Shown one piece after another: positions 17,662 to 26,018 of a stretch of 43,839 bases of DNA. The notes beneath the pieces were generated by a model. The model made no database searches, was not told the DNA's origin, and was given only the letters and a program-made list of their open reading frames with translations. Source of the stretch: a virus; the IMG/VR virus record IMGVR_UViG_3300035204_001919, positions 1 through 43,839 of that record, one strand, 5' to 3'. The position numbers were made by a program, and so were the translations under genes. The stretch's first letter is position 1. Each line of letters starts with the position of its first letter.

Positions 17662-18100
17662 GCGAAATAGCTTCCGATTGAGCAAGTGTATCCTGATCGA
17701 CAGGAGGAACTACTCCGGGCTTTGGTGGCCAATGCTTTATAGCTTTTAAATATTGAATAAGCTGATTAAGAATGGCGCTTTGTTCGTCTATCGTTATAGA
17801 TTGTTTTTCGATAGCTTTTCCTTGGGCGTGTATTACTTCTCCCTGAAAGTCAGAAAATTCCCCCTGATCTTTGATAACATTATTAGCCTTATTTAATTTA
17901 GTATTATAATGCATCTGCATAAGAATTTTTTCTTTTTCAGATTTGAGTAGGGCGTTTCCCCAAGACTCGTTATTCCATAAAGAAAAAAGCATAAACCCTA
18001 TCATTAAAACAAGCGACAGACAAACGTGGCTGTGATACTTTAGAACTTTACCCCAAAACACAGCCCACGCTTCCGAGAGAAAACTTAAAATCTTTTTCAT
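17648..18100 (-). CDS. Inner-membrane coiled-coil protein, spanin-like
   Basis: 150 residues. The ATG at 18100 is chosen because GGAGG lies five bases upstream; an ATG four codons earlier lacks this. One membrane span (CLSLVLMIGFMLFSLW, about 27-42) is followed by about 80 residues of heptad-like Gln/Lys/Glu helix and a Pro-rich tail. This is the topology of an i-spanin (Rz-like): inner-membrane anchor plus periplasmic coiled coil. The next gene overlaps its end. No endolysin is seen nearby, so lysis function is an inference. Confidence 0.55.
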   Translation of the reverse strand: MKKILSFLSEAWAVFWGKVLKYHSHVCLSLVLMIGFMLFSLWNNESWGNALLKSEKEKILMQMHYNTKLNKANNVIKDQGEFSDFQGEVIHAQGKAIEKQSITIDEQSAILNQLIQYLKAIKHWPPKPGVVPPVDQDTLAQSEAISHETY

Positions 18101-18116
18101 AGAAACCTCCAAACTT

Positions 18117-18124
18117 AATTACAC
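18117..18124 (-). promoter_or_regulatory. GTGTAATT candidate phage promoter (minus arm)
   Basis: Minus-strand GGGGTGTAATTAAG, 16 bases before the spanin-like ATG and before its GGAGG site. It forms a divergent pair with the plus-strand copy at 18137-18144. Confidence 0.5.
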
Positions 18125-18136
18125 CCCATTAATGCA

Positions 18137-18144
18137 GTGTAATC
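18137..18144 (+). promoter_or_regulatory. GTGTAATC candidate phage promoter (plus arm)
   Basis: Plus-strand GTGTAATC, 14 bases before the ATG at 18159. Its presence argues against the upstream ATG at 18132 as the real start. Confidence 0.4.
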
Positions 18145-18158
18145 AACTAAGTAGAAAA

Positions 18159-18341
18159 ATGCAACAATATATGTCCAAAACTGACCTAGAAAGACTCCAC
18201 CTAAAAAAGTGGAAAGAATATAAGAATTTAAAAGAAAACGGAGACGAGTATTCAAAATTATTTGCTCAACACGCAATGTTAACAATTAAATCCTTGGAAT
18301 CAGATATTAAAGATCATTTTTCCAAGAAAAAGGTATCTTAA
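18159..18341 (+). CDS. Small helical basic protein (plus-strand island)
   Basis: 60 residues from ATG 18159 (an upstream ATG at 18132 and a later one at 18171 are alternatives). Rich in Lys, Glu and Leu, likely all-helical (LHLKKWKEYKNLKENGDEYSKL). Not recognised. It is transcribed against its neighbours with the following 104-residue gene, as a two-gene plus-strand island ending convergently with the tail-tube gene. Confidence 0.55.
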   Translation: MQQYMSKTDLERLHLKKWKEYKNLKENGDEYSKLFAQHAMLTIKSLESDIKDHFSKKKVS

Positions 18342-18346
18342 TATAA

Positions 18347-18661
18347 GTGATAGAAGACGAATTAAAAGAGAAAGTTTTGTATCAGGTTTCAATAGCGAAA
18401 GCCCATGGCGTGGATTTTAATGTTGAGAAAAGGCAAGACGATATAATTATGATTGGTAATCCAGAGACTAAAAAAGTAGCCGTGATGGGATCTACCGAAG
18501 TCAACGGAACAGAAGTCTTAGTGGCTTATTTGGTGAATGTACAAAAATGGAATTGGGCCGACGACGAAGGGTTTTCTAAAGAAGAAATTCTTAAACATTT
18601 TGCTAAAGAGATTTTTACATGGATTTCAGTAGACGATGTAGCTAAAGAATTAATGAGTTAA
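18347..18661 (+). CDS. Hypothetical acidic protein (plus-strand island)
   Basis: 104 residues from a GTG five bases after the stop of the preceding gene. Mixed alpha/beta, with NPETKKVAVMGSTEVNGTEVLVAYLV in the middle and an acidic helical C-terminus. Not recognised. It ends three bases from the oppositely oriented tail-tube gene, with no room for a conventional terminator. Confidence 0.55.
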   Translation: MIEDELKEKVLYQVSIAKAHGVDFNVEKRQDDIIMIGNPETKKVAVMGSTEVNGTEVLVAYLVNVQKWNWADDEGFSKEEILKHFAKEIFTWISVDDVAKELMS

Positions 18662-18663
18662 AA

Positions 18664-20205
18664 TTATATCGTGCCAGAAACTCCGATATCTAAACCGTCA
18701 AAAGAAAAATTTAAATCGCTCGTTTTGGAATCACCAATACCCTCAGAATAAGAAACGCTATTAAATACAGCCTTCTTAATATCCCAAATTGAAAGAATTT
18801 GATTGTTATCGTCTTTAAATGTAGCGTTAATATTATACCTTGCGTCCTCATACATGAACGAGCTAAGATCACCAACCGTCTTATCATCGCATTTCATTTG
18901 AAAACTCGCTTCTCCCTCTATAGGATACTTGATTCTTCGATCGTCAGGGATTTTGTGCCCCAATAAATTAACGGGCTCTCTGTCTACTGAAAGAGATAAA
19001 TTAAATGAATTTATTTTATCATTTTCTAAATTTAATACCCCTGACGCTAAAGATGAGTCTGTGGTTATCTGGACTGTAGCCTGAGAAGGTAGAAGCATTT
19101 CTCTTACTTCTGTTACTACAATATCTTTAATTAAAAAGCTATCGGCGGCTGACGCCGCAAATTGATTCGTGGGAGGACCGGATGAATATGCAGCTAAAGG
19201 GTAAAAATAAAGATAAACAGAATTAGCGACAACCTCAATATCAAAATCTACCCACGTCCCCAAGCTTACAGAAGTATAGCTTGAATATGTGTCATGCCAC
19301 GGCTGCAGGTATGATATCGCGCCGGGTCCCACATATATCATCATCCCGTGGTAATTACCCCCTCCAGTACCAATATAAAATTTGCCTGTTATTCTATATT
19401 TTTTTCCTATCTCAAGCAGGGCAGAGCTATATCCGTCATGCGAAGCGCTATTAGTACTTCCGTTAACCTTAAGCGCGTCGGTTACGCTCCCTGCTGTTTG
19501 ACCGTACGAAAGATTGTCGTCTCTCGCTCCCCAGCCATCAAGACCAGCACTAAAATCTGAAGTATAAACATAACTCTCATCATGCCCCAGAGGAATATTA
19601 ACAGATTTATTGCTTAGGACATTTCTGTTCTTCTTATTGAGAATGGGGATGTTTGCTGGCTGAGAAGTCGTAGCGCTTTCTGAAAGTTGAATGAATCCAG
19701 CATTTTCTCCCACATAAGATACCTTAGAAACGGGAAAGCTTCCGACATTTAATTCGTAAGAATAACTTTGCAGATAACAATCGGTATAATAAGTTACGCT
19801 TTCTAATTGTGCATAATCAGTATTACTATTATAATCTATTCCTTCATCTGCGGTAATTAAATAAAAATTTTTTCGATAATGATCTGAATCAGTTCTATCT
19901 AACGCGTCCCCCAAAAAAGTCCCGTTTTCGTCAGACACATTAAAACCTAATAGGCTTTCGTTATTAAATGATGACGAATAATAATTTAAATTTAAACCAA
20001 CTGATAGTTTTCCGTCATTTTTATAGCTTGCAACAGATTTCTTTCCTAATGATAAAGTAACATTTCTGTCTACAGTAAAATCATAATCTATAGACTGTAT
20101 CCTAGTGAAATTGGGGGATTGTATATCGTTAGCGTAGGTAACCCCATTTTGAAATGCGGGCCCTGTAAGTACTCCCTCATTTGCATAGATTATCCTATTT
20201 CTCAT
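18664..20205 (-). CDS. Tail tube-like protein with inserted carbohydrate-binding-like domain
   Basis: 513 residues. The first ~205 and last ~140 residues look like one phage tail-tube-type beta fold split in two: RIQSIDYDFTVDRNVTLSLG near the start, and LNLENDKINSFNLSLSVDREPVNLLG with PIEGEASFQMKC near the end. Between them, about 210-370, lies a separate beta-sandwich (FSAGLDGWGARDDN...LLEIGKKYRITGKFYIGTGGG...SFLIKDIVVTEV) with the layout of a CBM4/9-like galactose-binding domain. It overlaps the portal gene by 11 bases. If correct, every tube subunit would display a glycan-binding domain. Confidence 0.65.
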   Translation of the reverse strand: MRNRIIYANEGVLTGPAFQNGVTYANDIQSPNFTRIQSIDYDFTVDRNVTLSLGKKSVASYKNDGKLSVGLNLNYYSSSFNNESLLGFNVSDENGTFLGDALDRTDSDHYRKNFYLITADEGIDYNSNTDYAQLESVTYYTDCYLQSYSYELNVGSFPVSKVSYVGENAGFIQLSESATTSQPANIPILNKKNRNVLSNKSVNIPLGHDESYVYTSDFSAGLDGWGARDDNLSYGQTAGSVTDALKVNGSTNSASHDGYSSALLEIGKKYRITGKFYIGTGGGNYHGMMIYVGPGAISYLQPWHDTYSSYTSVSLGTWVDFDIEVVANSVYLYFYPLAAYSSGPPTNQFAASAADSFLIKDIVVTEVREMLLPSQATVQITTDSSLASGVLNLENDKINSFNLSLSVDREPVNLLGHKIPDDRRIKYPIEGEASFQMKCDDKTVGDLSSFMYEDARYNINATFKDDNNQILSIWDIKKAVFNSVSYSEGIGDSKTSDLNFSFDGLDIGVSGTI

Positions 20206-22288
20206 CGTTAGCCTTGCTTAGGTATAGAACACTAGCTAGATATTCATCAACCTGATGTTCGTAAGCAATCTCTAAAATTTCTTTTACTCTCTCTGGATTT
20301 TTATCTGTGGGATCTTTGAGATATTGCCTTATCTTCCTTACTCCCCAATCTTTTGGATCTTCATTAGCGACAATAGCTTTAGTGATTTCGCCTGCTATAC
20401 CTTCCTGATGTTCGCTGAGCTTTTTAAGTTTATGCTCTTTCATAAGTTGAGCTTCTACTTTATTTTGAAGCTTTTGAATCTTTAAAAAGCTATCTGAAAC
20501 TTTAGAAATTAAGAAAGCCTTACCCTGCCCCACGGGAGTGACCTTCTTTGTAGTCTGCGGAGAGGACGATCCTCCCGGTCTACCAGATTGACCTTGAGGC
20601 TTTGCTCCAGATTTTTGCGGAGCCGAACCCCCGGGCTTTGAATTCTGTTGGGCTTGCTTTTTCTCATCAGATTTCATTTTTTCCTTATTCATCTTCTCTT
20701 GAGATTTAAGGTTTTCATTCTGAAGTTCCATTTGCCCCTCGTGAGTCTTATCTACCAATTGTTTTTGAGTCTCTGGACCACCGAGAAGCGGCTCATACAG
20801 ACCCTTATCTTTGAGCTTCTTAAATTCTTGTTGAGATTCTTGAGACTCCTCTGAGTTGGGCAGTCTACCTGTATCTAGGGCCACTAGCCCTTCTTCTGGA
20901 GTTAGGACGCCTACCTCAACAAGTCTCGCGTATATACGTTGTAAATTAACATCTGAATTTAGAGTTATCTCGTCGAAATAAGCGGTAGGATAATTCTTGA
21001 ACCCAAGGTCTTTGGCTACCCTTTTAATTTCTGGCTGTAAAAATTCATTTAGAAACGCTTGTCTAGCTTGCCTTAGTCTACCTAAAAAAACTTGAATCTT
21101 AAGATTTTGATTAGCATATCTTTCGCCTCCCATACCTCCGCCACCAAATAACATATTATTTAACCCTAGCGCGATATCTTGATCAACCACTTCATATTTT
21201 TTAGGATCGAGAAGGTCGCCCACTTTCGGTAAAACAAAGTCGGCTTTAGTTGTATAATCTGCGATTAAAACTCTTCCCACAGATTCATTTTGAAAAAGAG
21301 CCTGCATTGCTTCTAAATTCTTTTGGTTAATTCCTCCCTTGTCTGGTTCAGCGCCCATCGTTACCAAAAGGATCGCTTGCTGCATGGTTCTAGCTACAGC
21401 CATATCCATCTTTTTAAGTTCTGATTTCCAATTAAGATCATCTAAGACTGTGTACCCCATAGGTACAGCTAATGGTTCGTAATCTTGACGTTTATAGAAG
21501 ATAGCGGATAGTCTGTTATTATCCAAAGGAAACTTAACATGTGTCTGAGATTTATTTTTAATGAGCTCTTTAGTCTCAGAGTCCAAATGATTAAGAACTT
21601 CTTCATCCTCTTTAGTCCTAGGATTTCTAAGTCTTTCTAATTCATATCCAGTTAGAGTTTTATAATATACCCCCGAAGAAAAAGTTATATTTCCGGCTTT
21701 TTGAATATCTGCAGGATTGAGTACAGTATATCTAGCCGGAACTTTACTACCCTTTTGACCGAAGGTTTGTGTTATTTTCTTAATATCCGAAGGCGCAACT
21801 GTTGCGTCAAATCTATATAAGAATACATTACCTGATCTATAATATTCTCTAAAGAATTTATCTTGTAAATCCCACAAATTAATCTTATTGAATAAAGCCT
21901 CGAAAAACCCCCTAGACTTTAAACTACCTTCTCTTAAGAAAATATTAGTGCAAGAAAATTCTGTCATTAAATCAATAGTATGTCTAAATACTCCGAAATT
22001 GTAATAAGCCTTCTGACAGAGCATTACAGCGTCTTTAACGTCCATGTCGGACGTCTTACTCCCATACCCGACTTGACTATAATTAAACGGAACTATACCC
22101 TTTTCGATGTTGATAAATCTATCGCTTCTTTCTAAACCGCTACTAACATTTCTTCTTGATTTTGTAGAAGCAGAAGAAGTGTGGACCATTAAAGGGTTCG
22201 CCTGCTCATCAGGTGTCTTTTTTGCCACTGTTTTCTTGGGCGTTTTAGCTGGTTTAACTGCTTTGGCTTGTTTTAATGGTTTTTTCAT
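20195..22288 (-). CDS. Portal protein
   Basis: 697 residues. It starts with a basic Lys/Pro/Ala-rich stretch (about 1-45), then a portal-like body: GVFRHTIDLMTEF, the REYYRSGNVFLYRFDATV segment, VLNPADIQKAG, and a helical region with KVGDLLDPKKYEVVDQDI and GGERYANQNLKIQVFLGRLRQARQAFL. The C-terminal ~200 residues are Gln/Lys-rich and low-complexity. It lies directly downstream of the terminase gene and is coupled to the tail-tube gene. AAGGA precedes the ATG and a GTGTAAAT motif lies 13 bases upstream. It forms the head vertex through which DNA is packaged. Confidence 0.85.
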   Translation of the reverse strand: MKKPLKQAKAVKPAKTPKKTVAKKTPDEQANPLMVHTSSASTKSRRNVSSGLERSDRFINIEKGIVPFNYSQVGYGSKTSDMDVKDAVMLCQKAYYNFGVFRHTIDLMTEFSCTNIFLREGSLKSRGFFEALFNKINLWDLQDKFFREYYRSGNVFLYRFDATVAPSDIKKITQTFGQKGSKVPARYTVLNPADIQKAGNITFSSGVYYKTLTGYELERLRNPRTKEDEEVLNHLDSETKELIKNKSQTHVKFPLDNNRLSAIFYKRQDYEPLAVPMGYTVLDDLNWKSELKKMDMAVARTMQQAILLVTMGAEPDKGGINQKNLEAMQALFQNESVGRVLIADYTTKADFVLPKVGDLLDPKKYEVVDQDIALGLNNMLFGGGGMGGERYANQNLKIQVFLGRLRQARQAFLNEFLQPEIKRVAKDLGFKNYPTAYFDEITLNSDVNLQRIYARLVEVGVLTPEEGLVALDTGRLPNSEESQESQQEFKKLKDKGLYEPLLGGPETQKQLVDKTHEGQMELQNENLKSQEKMNKEKMKSDEKKQAQQNSKPGGSAPQKSGAKPQGQSGRPGGSSSPQTTKKVTPVGQGKAFLISKVSDSFLKIQKLQNKVEAQLMKEHKLKKLSEHQEGIAGEITKAIVANEDPKDWGVRKIRQYLKDPTDKNPERVKEILEIAYEHQVDEYLASVLYLSKANDEK

Positions 22289-22301
22289 TCCTTTGAAATA
22301 A

Positions 22302-22309
22302 ATTTACAC
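22302..22309 (-). promoter_or_regulatory. GTGTAAAT candidate phage promoter for portal/tail tube
   Basis: Minus-strand TTGTGTAAATTTATTT, 13 bases before the portal ATG in the 46-base gap after the terminase gene. Confidence 0.5.
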
Positions 22310-22334
22310 AATTTTTAGACTTTTTGCAAGTTTT

Positions 22335-24164
22335 TTATCCTATCATTCTCGGAGAGAAGCCAATATTAGCCTCAACGGATACTTCTTGCATATCAAAATA
22401 GCATTTTGTTGCCCAAGTAGCAAGCATTAATGTAGTATAATTATCTCTTCTAGCTCTATGCTGAGAGCCATCCTTCTTTAAATGTAACGGTAAATCAAAG
22501 GTTTGTGTTCCTCTAGCTGTGCTCTTTACTTCAATTAATGCACACTGTTTTTTGACTTGATAAATTAACGAATCCTGAGTTTCAATAAAGTCTAAGGCAG
22601 AAGACTCGTTAACATGCTTTAGATTAACCTTTTGATTAGCATATCTATCAAATACAGAAGAGTTAGCAGATACCCTTGATCCAAACCAGATTCGTTTCCA
22701 ATCTATACTCGCTTGTAAATGTTCGTTAGCTCTCCTAATAAAATCCGAAGTAAATACCTGTTTAAAACAAATCTTACCTTCTTGTTTATTATATTCTCTT
22801 TTAGATTTTTTTAGCATTAGATCGTAATCTAAGCCCTCTGCATCGCTTTCGAAATCGAGCCACTTAAGATCAATCTTAGAAGATTTAAATAATTGATTTT
22901 CATTGCAACTATCTATGAATTGATAGCCTGCATTATCGATAATGATCATCTCAACATCGAAGTTAGTTAATATATGATGCATATATTGTATATGGTCTTT
23001 TAGGTTGCCTCCTGCTACTGCGTAATTATGGACAAGTATGCTGTGTTTTTTTTCTTCATCTAATTCCATTACCGCTATAGCGAAAAAGTCAGAAGTAGGA
23101 CTATTACTAAAACTTGGGTCAATCGCTACAATATATTTCTTACCCTTATCGCCCACTATTTTGGTTGTAGGCGTTTCGCCATCGGGTATAGTGCATTCGT
23201 GCATTTTTTTTGCACTAAAATAAGAATCGCTCCCGTCCGTAAATTGAGCACAATATTCCCTTTGAAAACTTGAATGACTCTGTCCACCTTGTTGAGCTTC
23301 GTCGATAATAGTCGTATCGATCATATGATTAGGCAAAGCCTCATAGCCCATTTGAGATATAAAATAAGAAGCATCTTCTTCTACTTTTTCATCATAGATA
23401 TTCTCCATCCATTCTCTATAAGTTTTATATAAATTTTCAAACGTATAGCTTGCAGAAGATAAAGCAATCATCTTAGAGTTGTTCTTAAATTCTGTTCTAT
23501 GCTCTTCCTTCATTGAACCTTCGGCTATCAGCTTATCTTCTATCTCTCTAATCTCCAATCTCTCTTTCATGTCTTGAGGCGCAACCAAAAAAGGCATAAG
23601 CACGCTTTTAATTATATCTTCTGGAAGCAAAAGATATTCGTCAAGAACTAGAATATTAGCGCGAAAACCACGAATTTTTTCGCCATTAAGAGGTATAGCT
23701 GTGATAGTTCCGTTGTTAATTTGCCATTCAAATTGATCATTCCTTTTCACTTTTGCGCCAAATGCTTGAGCTAATAGTTCAGCGCCCTCTGACTCAACGA
23801 TCTTCTCTAAGTTGTTAAAGATAAACCTTGCGGTTCTGAATGTCGGACCCGCTACGAGTATTTTAGTGCCGGGATTAAAAACGCATTGCAAAAAACAAAA
23901 AACTGAAGCTATAAAAGTCTTACCACAACCACGACCCCACACACACATAGAAAAGTTTCGATTCATTAACCCTTTAAGGGTAATCTCTTGAAAAGGAGCG
24001 AGTTTAATTCCTGATATTAATTCAGTTGTTAAACCGAGGTTCGCATTAAGAAATTTAGCTAAAGATATTTTAGCTTCTTTATCTTCAAGCTCACCTTTTA
24101 GAGCTCTAAACTGATCGTTTACATCTCCTAAGTCTGTTTCATATTTTTCAGGACAGTGCCACAT
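22335..24164 (-). CDS. terL: Terminase large subunit
   Basis: 609 residues. ATPase half: Walker A GRGCGKT (77-83), motif VAGPTFRTAR, Walker B ILVLDE (171-176) and SSASYTFENLY after it. Nuclease half: YIVAIDPSFSNSPTSD with the first acidic residue, MIIIDNAGYQF with the second, and a third acidic residue probably near SALDFIE. This is the packaging motor that pumps DNA into the prohead and cuts it. Length fits T4-like large terminases. It follows the fucosyltransferase-like gene with a one-base gap. Confidence 0.93.
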   Translation of the reverse strand: MWHCPEKYETDLGDVNDQFRALKGELEDKEAKISLAKFLNANLGLTTELISGIKLAPFQEITLKGLMNRNFSMCVWGRGCGKTFIASVFCFLQCVFNPGTKILVAGPTFRTARFIFNNLEKIVESEGAELLAQAFGAKVKRNDQFEWQINNGTITAIPLNGEKIRGFRANILVLDEYLLLPEDIIKSVLMPFLVAPQDMKERLEIREIEDKLIAEGSMKEEHRTEFKNNSKMIALSSASYTFENLYKTYREWMENIYDEKVEEDASYFISQMGYEALPNHMIDTTIIDEAQQGGQSHSSFQREYCAQFTDGSDSYFSAKKMHECTIPDGETPTTKIVGDKGKKYIVAIDPSFSNSPTSDFFAIAVMELDEEKKHSILVHNYAVAGGNLKDHIQYMHHILTNFDVEMIIIDNAGYQFIDSCNENQLFKSSKIDLKWLDFESDAEGLDYDLMLKKSKREYNKQEGKICFKQVFTSDFIRRANEHLQASIDWKRIWFGSRVSANSSVFDRYANQKVNLKHVNESSALDFIETQDSLIYQVKKQCALIEVKSTARGTQTFDLPLHLKKDGSQHRARRDNYTTLMLATWATKCYFDMQEVSVEANIGFSPRMIG

Positions 24165-24165
24165 A

Positions 24166-25089
24166 CTATTCTCTAGATAACTTTACTATTTCTTTCTGTA
24201 CTCCTCCTAGGCGAGCAGCAAACCCCCCGAAACTTGACCCTTCGGAAATATATAATTTTTTACATTCACTGAGTAAGAATAAGTCTACAACAGCGTCTTC
24301 CATATCTGTCATTCTGAAATGCTGATACTCTTGACGACTCTTGTTAACATTTTTATGTTCTTCTCTGTATCTTATTCTCATCGTTTCTCTCAACTTCGAC
24401 CAACTTAATCTACCTTCGTCTCTCCATACCTTCGGATAAGTTACCACATTTTCCATATTAGAGAATTGCTTTGTAGTCTCTGAATTATCTATAGAAAGAA
24501 AAGCTGCTTCTGAGTTTTTTATTATTTTTTTAAAATCCCTATTATTATTTTCCCTTACTTTGTCTAACTTATCCAATGACCAGTTTCTGTGTTTCATTTG
24601 CCACTCATAATGGTCGTCATTATCCCTTATTTGGCAGCCTATTCTTTCGGACAACTTATATTTATCTTTAAATGCCCATATCTTTTTTCTTATCATTTCT
24701 TTTGGGACAAATTGCTCCCTAATCGTCTCACAGTAAAGCTGATAAAACGATGGTCGGTCTAATTTAAATCTATAATGTTCTTGTAATTTGTCTAAAACCA
24801 CACTCGGGCAATCGATGCTATTTAAAACTAAACTAGAATAATATATTTCATCAAGTCCCCAGCACCATTTATTCGTAGGCCCAGCACGGAAAGATATCTC
24901 AGGTTGCCATTTGTTAGGTTGACTCACGAACATCTCTTCGAATTCCGCTGGACAAGATTCGTTAGGCAGCCATATTAATTGTGTTCTATCTAAGTCTAAA
25001 TATTTGGCGATAGTTAAACAGGCACCGAACGCTCTCAATCTATTACATAACCCCCCAGTGCTAGCTATAAATGTCATTCGATCTTTCAT
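24166..25089 (-). CDS. Fucosyltransferase-like (NodZ/O-FucT-type) glycosyltransferase
   Basis: 307 residues. The N-terminus (STGGLCNRLRAFGACLTIAKYL) matches the GGLxNRLRA signature of alpha-1,6- and O-fucosyltransferase-like GT-B enzymes. The C-terminal DAVVDLFLLSECKKLYISEGSSFGGFAARLGG is the matching donor-site region with the SSF motif. CQIRDNDDHYEW may be the central Arg/Asp motif. It overlaps the nuclease gene at an ATGA junction and abuts terL. GDP-fucose or a related donor is plausible but unproven. Confidence 0.75.
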   Translation of the reverse strand: MKDRMTFIASTGGLCNRLRAFGACLTIAKYLDLDRTQLIWLPNESCPAEFEEMFVSQPNKWQPEISFRAGPTNKWCWGLDEIYYSSLVLNSIDCPSVVLDKLQEHYRFKLDRPSFYQLYCETIREQFVPKEMIRKKIWAFKDKYKLSERIGCQIRDNDDHYEWQMKHRNWSLDKLDKVRENNNRDFKKIIKNSEAAFLSIDNSETTKQFSNMENVVTYPKVWRDEGRLSWSKLRETMRIRYREEHKNVNKSRQEYQHFRMTDMEDAVVDLFLLSECKKLYISEGSSFGGFAARLGGVQKEIVKLSRE

Positions 25090-26018
25090 AAAATCTTTTT
25101 ATCATAAGCTAATTGTAAATCTGCTTTTTCATGAGCACATCCACTAGTGAATATTCTTTCCACTACTCTCGTCGCCTCTTTTCTTCCGTCAACAAATAGA
25201 AATTGTACATTAGGATATCTCTGAGTAATTCTCCTAACTCTATGAAATATGAATTCTGGGGTAGCTTTTATTTTTTTGGATATGTGTGGAAGAAATTTAA
25301 ATCCCATTGCGTTTTGAAATTTCTCTTCTACTAAAACGACCAGATAAGCCTCAGCCTCTTGTGATCTTTTGATTTCATTTATGAACCTTTCGTATCCACC
25401 GCTTAAAGTTCCTATAAAATCAGATAAGGACTTTCTTTCTATGTAGCAATTACAAGTTGCGATCTTGCTTGTGAATGCGTAATCACCGAATTTCAAAGTT
25501 CTAGTTTCTACAGGTCTTTGAAACTTTAAGGGGCGCTGTTCCCTTGTATCAATTATGATTTTATATTCCGGCTTTGTATATTCATGTCCAGTAACTATGT
25601 CTGTAATAGCTTGATATTTATTTTTATACCCTAACTTCGTACAAAATTTATAATAGTTTCCAAATAACTTCTCATAAAATTGAATAGGCGGACTGAGTAT
25701 ACTTCTTAACTCTACTTGGGTCGGTGAATATATTAATTCTTTTTTTTCTTTTCGTGCGGTTAAAAGATTCTTACAGTATTCTTCGGCTTCTTGCTTGGGG
25801 ATAGAATTAAGCCACTTCTTCATGGTTACTTTGCTATTAAAGTCGTCAGATAAATATTGTTCTTTGTTTTTGAATTTAATCAAATCTCCAGTCAGTAAAT
25901 CATGCCGAGGAAAGCATCGTTGATAATAATCTACAAGAAGCATGTCGTGAGAACGAATGTGTTTGTGTAATTCCTTCTCCGTTTCGAACTCCTTATTGCA
26001 TACTGCACATTTAACCAT
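25086..26018 (-). CDS. C2H2 zinc-finger ERCC4-type nuclease
   Basis: 310 residues. Residues 4-24 form a textbook C2H2 finger: C4, C7, F11, L17, H20, H24. Residues about 150-285 are an ERCC4 (XPF/Mus81-type) nuclease domain: IIIDTREQRPL, KFGDYAF, then IERKSLSDFIGTL with the ERKxxxD catalytic motif, and YERFINEIKR. Between them a helical region (about 100-140) is unrecognised. Such nucleases cut branched or flap DNA. It overlaps its upstream gene by eight bases and lies two genes from terL, so packaging-related trimming, recombination or endonuclease roles are all possible. Confidence 0.85.
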   Translation of the reverse strand: MVKCAVCNKEFETEKELHKHIRSHDMLLVDYYQRCFPRHDLLTGDLIKFKNKEQYLSDDFNSKVTMKKWLNSIPKQEAEEYCKNLLTARKEKKELIYSPTQVELRSILSPPIQFYEKLFGNYYKFCTKLGYKNKYQAITDIVTGHEYTKPEYKIIIDTREQRPLKFQRPVETRTLKFGDYAFTSKIATCNCYIERKSLSDFIGTLSGGYERFINEIKRSQEAEAYLVVLVEEKFQNAMGFKFLPHISKKIKATPEFIFHRVRRITQRYPNVQFLFVDGRKEATRVVERIFTSGCAHEKADLQLAYDKKIL

